Assembly: GCF_932526225.1 (NCBI RefSeq)
Contig: NC_064039.1
Span: 14,278,139 to 14,342,138 of the forward strand
Source: Nematostella vectensis
Taxonomy: Eukaryota > Cnidaria > Anthozoa > Actiniaria > Edwardsiidae
Reading direction: 5' to 3'
DNA: 64,000 nucleotides
In this document: positions 22,446 to 31,833 of the stretch, piece after piece
Position numbering within the stretch: position 1 is the first letter of the stretch
How the letters are laid out: every line of letters starts with the position of its first letter
The notes under the pieces: generated by a model
What the model was told of the DNA's origin: nothing
Database searches by the model: none
The model's input: the letters and a program-made list of their open reading frames with translations, nothing else
Position numbers and translations under genes: made by a program

Positions 22446-23677
22446 ATTGTGTTCATCATTGGAACCCTCAGATATCTGGATATTATTGCTCAAATATTAT
22501 TGCTATTTAATTATTTCCTATTCGTTAGACATTTTCAACCATTCTGCTCAAATAACTCCGAATGGACAAAAAATAGATAAATAAAAAATTAAATTCGCTT
22601 TCGCTGTAGAAAGATGTGAAAAGTGATTAAAAAATGCCTTGGCATGAACGACAAACTCAGCCCCAGTCGGTCGGAGCCCGTGAGCGTTGTGTGACTCCGA
22701 CTGCTAGGGGCTGCGAAGGAGCCAATTGATAAGAAACGATGAGTTCACGCAACAACGCAAGTTGCCCCAAAGATAGAAACATAGAAACTAGAATAAATAG
22801 TGGACTGCTTTGCTTTATTCGTAGGGCTTTTTGCGTTTCGTGAAAAAAAAAAAAATGATAGGGGAAGATAATCATTTTATCCAACTTTTAGCCTGCGTAT
22901 CAGGCGATTTTATTTTTGTATCCACATATATTCTTCAAAGGGGACGATAAAACCAACTTGCAGCTTTTCCAGCTTTTCCGTACCCAGGGGTAGTGCAGGG
23001 GGTGCGAACGCACCCCCAACAACGGCCGATGGTCCACTTTCGGTTCTCAATAGAAGACTAGTCCAGACCTGGGACTCTCTTTGCGCTCGATATTCTGGCT
23101 CGCGTGAAAGAGGGTCCAGTATTTATTGGCAAGAAAAGCGTGCGCGAGGCGGCGTCTTCCTGCCGGCGTCGTGGATCTAAATCACTCTAAAACCAAAACT
23201 ATAAAACATAAGCTAGATCACTAAGGTGTGTAGCCAAATCTGACAATAAACGTCTCGTGGCGATACGGAGATACTACAAAGGCATAGAAAAAAATCCATC
23301 TTTGTTCTTTCGTTTCTTTAGGTTTTTTTTTTTTCATAAGCCATGTAAAGGGGGAGAGTCCTCTGCTGTTCTCTTCTATTTTGCTTGTCTAGCCCCCCAC
23401 TCCACTCCCCGAAGGGGCGAGCTCTCGTAGACGTTCGTCACAAGCTGTTAACCTGGCACTACGCCACCAATTGAGCATGAACGAGTCTAGCGACAAGTCG
23501 CTTTGGAAATCTGTTAAAATATAACCAACTAAAACCACTATCTACGATCTCTGGCTTCTTGAGAAGGTGTATGGTGGCTTGATACAGTTCCCTACATTTG
23601 ATACGAAGAGGAATCACAAGCCGTCAAAAAAGCCAAATTTACAGAGCGGAAGTTGCAACGAATGAAGTCTACCGATC
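21838..23677. other. Repeat-rich intergenic region upstream of the Death-SEFIR gene
   Basis: This holds the second arm of the inverted duplication, a CCACCCCTCC-rich tandem stretch at about 22140-22215, and a copy of a dispersed repeat at about 22990-23330. The promoter and 5' UTR of the plus-strand gene starting at 23678 should lie at its right end. No other gene is seen. Confidence 0.5.
22990..23330 (+). repeat. Dispersed repeat, copy 1
   Basis: This copy shares GGTCCACTTTC.GTT, AAACTATAAAACATAAG, TAGATCACT, GTAGCCAAATC and the CTTTGTTCTTTC tail with 27131-27340. Part of it is shared in inverse orientation with about 30715-30835. All copies have a purine/pyrimidine-rich block at the left end. 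It is probably a non-autonomous mobile element. Confidence 0.75.
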
Positions 23678-26600
23678 ATGGCTACCAAGTTCGAGCCAGA
23701 TTTTTTGCATTCCCCGGCCGTAATTTTGGATTTTAAAGTTTTGCGTGAAATTTCATGTCTTCTTTGTACTCAAGGAGCTTTAGTTAACTGGAAACATGTG
23801 GCCTGCGAACTTGGTTACTCTACTTCCGAGATTACGGGAGAATTTTCGAACTACAATGGATGCTTGCCCGCCGAGAGAGTGTTGTTAGATTTTATTCATC
23901 GAAAAGGGGGGCGGATACAGGAACTAGTAGACGTATTTACCAATCTAGAGCTTGCTGCATGTCTTCAAGAGCTCGAAGCCTCCCAAAAAAGTAGGTTAAA
24001 AGGCAAATTAAAAAAACCTACGCCAAGGTTTTGTCTTTTTTTGTGGTGTCGTCACAAGTCCTTGACTCGCACCAGTCTTCCCCGCTTGTGTACACTGCAG
24101 TTATTTCGTAATTTATTTTCGATTTCAGGGAACATAGATGATGTGTCTTTAGATAATGAAAAACGAGCCGAACAACCCAAAACCTATTCTGTGTTCGAAA
24201 AAAAAAGAAAGAAAAAGAAAAGAAAAATCAACGTGGTTTCTTTTGATCTTCGCGAAGGGAAAACGGAGAAGTGGAGGGGGGGGGGGGGGGGGGGGTCCAG
24301 CCCTTTACTGAATGCACATATGACAAAAAATAACTTGTTTTTTGTTTCCTTCCAGGTGTAAATGGTACAAACTGTGAAAATGACAGTACAAATAATGCAA
24401 TAGAGCCAACAGCTGTTGATTATGGTATCTCTGGTGATGAAAATTTAGAGCACAAAAATGAGATGAAAAATCAGGAACTGGACATTTTACGTGAAGAAAA
24501 GGATTTAGATGAGGAAATCAAACCTGACACCACCATTCTTGCTGCATCTGAGCAGAATGTAGCTGGGGGATCATTAAAGAAACAAGTTTGTAGTGAAACA
24601 GAAAACGGCGCTGTCATGTCTAACCAGCAAGGAATAGCCCCTTCCAACAAAGAGCATACTGTCTGCCAACATGAAGTTTTGAATAACCAGTCCGTAGACA
24701 ATGGTTTCCCCACCATTGTTGACTTTCCAGAGAGACCATGTTTTAATCGTTCTAAGTCGGTGCCACACAAGTCACCCTTCAAAGGGTTTAAAAATATTTT
24801 CAAAAGATCTAGATCTGTTGACTCAAGCAAGCTTCCGAGCTGCAATGAAAACCCGGTTATGAAAAAAAGACATTCAAAATCATTTTCTTTTTGGAAAAAA
24901 AATCATAGGGACAATAAACAACTAAAAGGCTCATCAGTGAGGAAGGAGAAAGAGGTCCTGAAAATAGACATATCTCCTGATTCAGGTAAAACACCGCTCT
25001 TTTATTCCGAAAATTATGTACAACTGTACTCTCAACTACTGTTAGCATCATATGGTAGAAAAGGTCTTATTCTTGACTAAGAGGACAAGATACATGTGTA
25101 CAAGGACATAATAAAACTAAGTGAAAATGGCCCAATAAATACAAAATGAGCTATCCCCCCACACTTCATCCTGCTAAGAGCCCTGGATATAGGCTTGCTC
25201 TGTAAAATAGTAAAATGCTTAATGCATTAAAAACTTTGGGGTATCTTGTCCTTTTAGGGGTATATCTTGTCCTTTTAGGTGTATATCTTGTCCTCTTAGG
25301 GGTATATCTTGTTCTCTTAGGTGTATATATATCTTGTCCTCTTAGGTGTATATCTTGTCCTCTTAGGCGTATATCTTGTCCTCTTAGGTATATCTTGTTC
25401 TCTTAGGTGTATATCTTGTTCTCTTAGGTGTATATCTTGTCCTCTTAGGTGTATATCTTGTTCTCTTAGGTGTATATCTTGTCCTCTTAGGTGTATATCT
25501 TGTTTTCTTAGGTGTATATATTGTCCTCTTAGGTGTATATCTTGCCCTCTTAGGTGTAATCTTGCCCTCTTAGGTGTATATCTTGTTCTCTTACATGTAG
25601 GTGTATATCTTGCCCTCTTAGTTGTATATCTTGTCCTCTTAGGTGTATATCTTGTTCTCTTAGGTGTATATCTTGTTCTCTTAGGTGTATATCTTGTTCT
25701 CTTAGGTGTATATCTTGTTCTCTTAGGTGTATATCTTGTCCTCTTAGGTGTATATCTTGTTCTCTTAGGTGTATATTGTGTTCTTTTAGGTGTATATCTT
25801 GTTCTCTTAGGTGTATATCTTGTCCTCTTAAGTGTATATTTTGTCCTCTTAGGTGTATCTTGTCCAGTGCAGGATTACTCGATTTTGTGGAAATTCTAGT
25901 CCAGTGTGATGTTTTTCTGAACCCCTGGTTACAGGCCTGCCAACAGAGTTTTTTTCTTACTAAAAGATGGTTCTTATACCAGTATATATTATTAAAAGTA
26001 TTGAAATTGAATGACATTTTAGATGGCAGTCCAAGCATGCCAAGCCAAATGGCAAAACCATCATCTACAACTTCTATAGAGTCTGGATATAAGGCAGAAG
26101 GTAACATATCTATCTTATCTGTTGAGAACATACCATCATTTGCTACATTAGAGGAGGGGATGACAGAGCTTGCATAAGCCAAAAAAAATAATGAAAAACA
26201 ATAGGAATGACTGAATGTTTTTATATTTTACCAGCTAAAAAGTCATATCTCATGCTCATTATATCTCACATTTTTCCCCCTATAATTTTACAAAGCAATC
26301 TCTTGATCAGATAAAATTTGAGAACCATCAGCTAACAGTTTAGACAAGGCTTGAAGTTCCTTGTGATTAATGTGATGTATTTGATGATTTTTTAATCATA
26401 TAATCTTGAAATTTAGTGTTAATTTGATTTTGCTGCCTTTGTTTTCAGACCATGTTTTTCCTCAACTGCCACCTAAATCCAGCACCATATATGGTATGCA
26501 AAATTTAATCCATAATAACCATTAGAGTTTTCTCTAGATGGAAATAAAAAATAACATCCAATAACTTTATTCAAATGCCCTTAATATTATACGTTTTTGT

Positions 26601-27967
26601 TTTTGTAGAGAACTCAAAAAAGAAGATTTATATAATCTGTGCTAGAGATGATCCAAAGATCTTTGAGGAGGCTCTCAAGCTTTTTTGGCAGTTTCAAGTT
26701 GAGAAAGGCTATCAGTGCCACATGAGTTGTATTGATTACCAAGACTTCTGCTGCAATCCAAACCGTTATGTTTATCAACAAATACTCACTGCTGATAATG
26801 TATTTCTTTGTGTCTCTGAGAAGTTGAAAGAGACATTCGAGGCGAACATGGATGGGATGAAGAGCTTTGATGATGACGGTAAGATATCAATAATAATGAT
26901 GATACTCATTGTTGTGGTGGTTAAAACGGGTGATGGTAATGATAATGATTGTGATATGATTCGGGCAAGATATCGATAATGATGATACTGATTGTTGTGG
27001 TGGTTATAATGATGGTGGTGGTGGTAATGATAATGATTCTGGAGTGATTCTGGTAAGACAGGATGGTAATGATTGTGGTGATAGTTATGCTAAAAATGAT
27101 TATGGTGATGATGATTATAATGATAATGGTTGTCAGGCTCGTTCGCACCCACCCCCCCCCTCCCCCACACAACGACCGAAGGTCCACTTTCAGTTCCCAA
27201 TGGACATGCTATTCGTAGACAAAACACTCTGGTACAAAACTATAAAACATAAGTTAGATCACTCTGGTACGTAGCCAAATCCGACAATTAGCGTCCCGTG
27301 AAGATACTGCAAAGGCATAAAAAATCTCTTTTTGTTCTTTCCATCCCCACCCAGAAAAATTAGGTCCTCTTTTTCGGATTTGGCACTCCCCCAAGAAAAA
27401 TCCTGGGCGCAGGCCTGGTTGTTGTGGTGATGATTGTGGTGTTAATAATATTTATGGTGATTATTATATGATTCTGGTAAGATGTGGATATTGATGGTGG
27501 TGGTGGTGGTGATGATGAGGGTGAGGGAAAGGGTGATAGTGATGATGATGGTGGTGATTATTATGTGATTCTGGTAAGATATAGAAAGACTAAACTCAAA
27601 GATATTGCCTATTCTTTCATGGATCCTAGATGGACAGACCTTGAGGTTCTCATCTGATTTGATCATGGGTGATGTGGCTAGCAAAGGATGTAACGAAAAG
27701 GGCAAGTTTATGACAATCCTGCTAAGTGACGACTCTGACCAGCACATTCCTCTCCTGATGAGAAACTACTGCAAGTATAAGTGGCCGTTACAAGAACGGA
27801 AGATGGAGAATACCATCCACGGAAGAGCAGACGTTGAAATGCCGCCCGTCAACAACACTCGCAAAGCACCTTCTCAGAAGGTTTCCACGGCTAATGGCAT
27901 AAAGTCTGTCATTGTAAGTACAAACTATGAGAAGGACTATAATATTCCAAAGATAATAATGCATTAA
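23678..27967 (+). CDS. Death-like domain plus SEFIR domain adaptor (Act1/CIKS-like)
   Basis: Exons are 23678-23990, 24356-24985, 26023-26100, 26449-26493, 26609-26878 and 27630-27967. Every intron is phase 1, giving about 557 residues. Residues about 15-100 have a Death-fold pattern: WKHVACELGYSTSEI, then LPAERVLLDFI, LVDVFTNLELAACLQELE. A disordered Ser/Lys-rich linker follows. The C-terminus has a SEFIR signature: KKIYIICARDDPKIFEEALK, ILTADNVFLCVSEKLKE, and GKFMTILLSDDS..HIPLLM...YKWPLQERKMENTI, which parallels the Act1 segment from its VLFP motif to the closing YSWP. SEFIR domains pair IL-17 receptors with Act1 (TRAF3IP2), so a cytoplasmic IL-17-type signalling adaptor is likely. The final exon has an alternative GTAAGT donor at 27914, so the last 18 codons are uncertain. 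An in-phase cassette candidate near 24130 was not accepted. Confidence 0.8.
25250..25868. repeat. 20-21-bp minisatellite in the Death-SEFIR gene intron
   Basis: About 29 copies of TCTTGTCCTCTTAGGTGTATA and variants (C/T at one position). Each unit contains a pyrimidine tract then TTAG|GTGTAT, which looks like both a 3' and a 5' splice site. It fills the intron between exons 2 and 3. Open frames across it on both strands are repeat artefacts. Confidence 0.95.
26876..27590. repeat. GATGGTGAT-type repeat starting at the SEFIR exon 6 donor
   Basis: After the authentic donor (GACG|GTAAGATATC at 26878/26879) the intron carries long degenerate repeats of GATGATAC, GTTGTGGTGG and GGTAATGATAATG. Donor-like GGTAAGA or GGCAAGATATC recurs at about 26964, 27052, 27476 and 27572. 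A copy of the dispersed repeat (27131-27415) is inserted in the middle. Confidence 0.8.
27131..27415 (+). repeat. Dispersed repeat, copy 2
   Basis: Closely related to 22990-23330 along most of its length. It lies inside the last intron of the Death-SEFIR gene, interrupting the GATGGTGAT array. Confidence 0.75.
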
Positions 27968-28021
27968 CATAATCTTTTTGTGCATTTTTCCCACTGCTTT
28001 ACCCTAAAGGCTGGTTCCCCT

Positions 28022-28275
28022 TGATCGCACACGATCGCAGCTAACTTGACGGTACGATCGCAACCGATCGCAGCTAACTTGACCGTACGATCGCAACCGA
28101 TCGCAGCTAACTTGACCGTACGATCGCAACCGATCGCAGCTAACTTGACCGTACGATCGCAACCGATCGAAGCTAACTTGACCGTACGATCGCAACCGAT
28201 CGTAGCTAACTTGACCGTACGATCGCAACCGGTCGCAGCTAACTTGACCGTACGATCGCAACCGGTCGCAAGCTG
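28022..28275. repeat. 33-bp minisatellite rich in CGATCG palindromes
   Basis: About seven copies of a unit containing GTACGATCGCAACCGATCGC and AGCTAACTTGACC. The unit length is a multiple of three and free of stops, so three frames stay open. It is flanked by GGTTCCCC on the left and GGGGGAGTTTCC on the right, like the subterminal part of a DNA transposon. Confidence 0.9.
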
Positions 28276-29409
28276 TTTCCATACGATCACACTCGATCGC
28301 CCACGATCCTAGGGGGAGTTTCCATATCGTTTGCGATCATATGAAAACCTTAAGTTTTCACGATGTTTGTACTGTAGCTAACCTTATAATATTTTGTCGA
28401 AAACAGGCTTCAAGATGAAAAAGGAAACAAAACTGACAGAGAGCCGAAGTTTTTAGAGACGTAGAGAAGTTAGAAAGTTTACTTTGTTGAAAATCAGGCT
28501 GCATGATTACACTACTGATAGTAAAATACTGTACAAGAAAATGTAGTCAAATAACGACTAGGATTTTTACAAATAACGCACTTAGATGAAAAAAAAAAGT
28601 TCAATCATACATCTAAAAGACTTTGAAAGGCATAATGTATTTACATAAAACCATAAATTAAATGTTTATAGTGTACAATATATTCAAGTCACATACAGCA
28701 GAAGCAGTATTTTTCGCGGCGATTTTGTGGAGCTAAGACTCCGAAAAACCGTTTGTTTTCATAACGGGTTTTTTCTTGCGAGGGAAAACCTACGGACCGA
28801 CGGTACTGTAGGTTACTGTATCCATATTTCTTTAGTTGCCAAATATGCATTTGGCGTAAAGGCCATTAGTTGTAAATATAAATTGTGATACACTCTTGTA
28901 AACATAATTGTTGAATTAAAAATTGTTGGCCATAAAGTGACAAACGAAACAATATCCTGGAGTAAGTACGCATCTGCTTTGTCTCCTATTATCTTTGCTC
29001 TACAAAGGAGTTATTTTGTCTCTATTCATAATTGGATTGGGTTGTAAAAGAAATGAAGGAAAAGGGTATTGAGATGGACAAAACAATTATCTTCTGTAAT
29101 ACATTAGTTGACATTGCAACAGTCATGAACTGGTTAATGATGAATCTCGGGCTGTTTATAATCTTGCCGCTTAGAGATTAAAAATAAATTCTCCGTAGAG
29201 AGATAGGTTGTTTTGCCGTAGTGGAGCACTAATTTTGTTTTGCAGAATCTGCATTCTTGGTTTCTTTCGCTCGCGCGCTTTTATCTGTTTCGTTGGCGTA
29301 TGCGATTCTTGCTCAGGCATAACTCTCCATGTCGAAGCTCGCGCGAAAATTCCCGTGAATCTGACAGTCGCACATGGGTTTGTTTTGGTTGTGATCGAAG
29401 ACAGTTCTT

Positions 29410-29439
29410 CCCTGCTAGCAGAGGCCTCTGCTAGCAGGG
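29410..29439. repeat. 30-bp perfect palindrome
   Basis: The half-site CCCTGCTAGCAGAGG is followed at once by its exact reverse complement, with no loop. Confidence 0.95.
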
Positions 29440-29642
29440 GAAGACAGTTCAAAACAAAGGGGAAAATTCCTCGATTATGATTGGCTCGAGGAGAATACGT
29501 GACAAGACTACCGGAAGTCATTCTTAGTTGGGGGCGGATCTGAGAATCAGGGGTTTTAGTGCAGGCGTTTTTTTCCCTCTTCCCTCTCTCCTTTCCCCCC
29601 TGCCCTGCGTCCGTTTTTGCGCTCGCCCCCAGGAACCGTGCG

Positions 29643-29766
29643 GCTTAGAATACAATGTGGCGCCCGATCATCGAACGGAGAGGGTTTTCCGCGATAATAA
29701 CCGAGCTTAGAATACAATATGGCGCCCGATCATCGAACGGAGAGGGTTTTCCGCGATGATAACCGA
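29643..29766. repeat. 62-bp direct tandem duplication
   Basis: Two near-identical copies containing GCGCCCGATCATCGAACGGA and GGGTTTTCCGCGAT.ATAACC, differing at only a few positions, so the duplication is recent. Confidence 0.9.
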
Positions 29767-29839
29767 GTACCGCCTGCAAGCAGGCTAGGCGAAAAAATGA
29801 CCCAAAGCGTTCAGAATATGACGCATCCTGGCTGGTTAA

Positions 29840-31043
29840 AGCCCTGTGCAAACTGCGTCAGCACCCATCAGCATGAAAGCCCACTGAAGGAATGCTGTGC
29901 CGGAGTTAGGACGGTGTGCAAACTGCCCCAACACATGGCCAGCATGTTGGTAAAAAAGGTCACGCGTGACTGACGTTTGAAGCATGACGGGACCAAAGGC
30001 AACCCAAGACTACCATTTTTCCAGCACCTCCCAACAAGGTTTTCAAACTGCGCCAGCATTACTGGGCCAGCGTCTCGTAACTTTATTGCTGGATATGGAC
30101 AGTTCTACTGTATAGAGGCCATCCATAATCGCGATAATATTCAACAATTCTCGTGAATAAATAAAGAACAAGCGAAGTTGTTCTGTAAGTATATTTCGTA
30201 GACCTCTTATAAACCACCTTTTCTCCCAAAAAGGAACATTGGGAAGCATGACCGTGGAGCTCTGGGAACGAGAATGCCAAATGTTGGCCATGAGTTGGGG
30301 CAGTTAAGCCCCGTGCAAACTGCGCCAGCACCTGCCAGCATTGCTAGCGAATTTTCGCATATAGGACAAAGGACATGTCAAAATGGGAAATGGACTTTCT
30401 GAAATTTCCTTTGTCTAGTGGTCAGTCGAGCAAGAATTCGCCAGCAATGCTGGCAGGACCTGGCGTAGTTTGCACGGGGCTTTAGGCCGGCGAAGTGCTG
30501 GGCCGGACTTAGGCTCAGGTGTGCAAACTGCCCCCAAAACTGTGCGCTTTCCTCACATTCACCCTTTGTAGATGGTATAGTGCAACATATCTTTAGCATG
30601 GAGGTATTGGAATATATCACACTCCTTCAGAGCTTGCACTGCTGTGCTAGGTCAATCATTGCCTTGTTTTTTTTTTAAAGCGGTCACAAAGATTTAAAGA
30701 GTTATCTAAAAAGCCTTTTTGTCTAATTCGCTTATGCTTTAACGATTTATCTACAAATATCAAGTCTATTGCGAACCGAAAGTTGACCTTCCGCCGTTGT
30801 GGGGGGGGGGGGCGAACCCTTGGAACGGGCCTGAAATGAGCCCAGCATTGCTGGGTTTGTGTACAAACTGGGATATGCTCAAATGACCACGAGACAAATG
30901 AAATGCGAAGTGTTGGGCAAAAGTCTAAACTCAATCAAAATTTCTCCTACACTCGCCAGCCCCGCCCATCACGGTTTCAAACTGCGCCAAAATAGCTGGG
31001 CTAACGTCTCACCAGTCATTGCTGGCGCAGTTTGCGCAGGGCT
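29840..31043. mobile_element. TTAA-flanked non-autonomous DNA transposon, nested copies
   Basis: Termini AGCCCTGTGCAAACTGCG (left) and the matching reverse complement ending CGCAGTTTGCGCAGGGCT (right) are each flanked by TTAA. A second, similar inverted pair lies inside at about 30307 and 30481, so one copy sits within another or the element has repeated ends. The GCCAGCAATGCTGGC block recurs. No transposase is seen. A partial inverse copy of the dispersed repeat lies at about 30650-30835. Confidence 0.75.
30650..30835 (-). repeat. Dispersed repeat, copy 3 (partial, inverted)
   Basis: The reverse complement shares CACAACGGC..AAGGTC, ACTTTCGGTT and the downstream GTAGATAAA part with copies at 22990 and 27131. 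Confidence 0.6.
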
Positions 31044-31059
31044 TTAAAGGCCTTTAGAT

Positions 31060-31260
31060 TAGTAGGCGTAGTTGTTTTACTTGAGAGGTTATTCCATACA
31101 GGGATGGGTACGAACAAAAAAGTTTGTGACCCCTAGTTCTTACAGACCCAGGCATAATTTCCACAGGGATTGGAATGTTCTGTTGGATCTTATGAAACAG
31201 TTTCAGGTCCCTGTGTACTCTTCGATCTTGTGCTGACTCCCTTATTCAGTAATGGGATCA
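31060..31260 (-). mobile_element. LINE 3'-end remnant
   Basis: The minus strand reads DLKLFHKIQQNIPIP and then RTRGHKLF. This resembles the segment after the reverse-transcriptase domain of jockey/CR1-type LINEs, where an LKLFHKI-like motif precedes a TRGH motif. It is short and broken. Confidence 0.4.
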
Positions 31261-31833
31261 AGCAGTAGTTGCATATTCTGTGAGAGGCCTGACGACGGAC
31301 AAGTAGGCCTGTTCCTTAATACAGTGCCGCAAGCTTTGAAATATTGGAGGAGCACAATATAGAAACATTAAGAAATTTTTTGGGGGGCACAGCCACGCCC
31401 CTACTGGTCATTTTCTTATAAGTTTTTAACATATTGAGGGCACCTGCCCCCAGTGCCCCACCCCCTGCTACGGCCCTGTAATAGATGCGTTAATGGATGA
31501 GAGATTCCTCTGGAGCACCGCAAGAATCCTGATAGGATGCAGGCTAGATACTACACTTTGACTGCTACAATTTGTTTCATGGTTTTATTCAAACCACTAT
31601 TATGCATTAAAGCCATGATAACTCATACACATGCGGCTCCAACTCCCTGCTAATTCGAGCCTATACAATGTTAGAGTATTTTTTTTTTACTAGAATAACC
31701 CAAACAATCTGCTTAAAGAACTGTTTCTTGTCTTCCTTGAGTGTTTGGGTTAACAAAGTTTCTTTAAAGTTTTCTAGTTAAAAATGAACAGGGACATTTA
31801 TTTTTCACACAATATAATTTCTTTCCTAGGACA

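Larger units (their letters stand above)
27968..31833. other. Intergenic region dominated by repeats and a TTAA element
   Basis: This holds a 33-bp minisatellite (28022-28275), an AT-rich stretch without a gene (about 28320-29390), a 30-bp perfect palindrome (29410-29439), a 62-bp direct duplication (29643-29766), a 1.2-kb TTAA-flanked element (29840-31043) and a LINE-like scrap (31060-31260). No host gene is recognised. Confidence 0.55.

Noticed and set aside
24131..24361. Possible extra exon of the Death-SEFIR gene after an AG at 24130
   Set aside because: It joins exon 1 in frame, but no donor in the right phase follows to reach exon 2, while exon 1 joins exon 2 directly in phase. The frame ends in poly-G and poly-A-like sequence.
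25215..26182. Long repetitive ORFs on both strands (leucine/valine/serine or histidine/glutamine rich)
   Set aside because: They are products of the 20-21-bp minisatellite inside an intron.
28022..28275. CRISPR-like direct repeats
   Set aside because: The whole unit repeats, with no unique spacers, and the DNA is clearly animal. The same reasoning applies to the other arrays.
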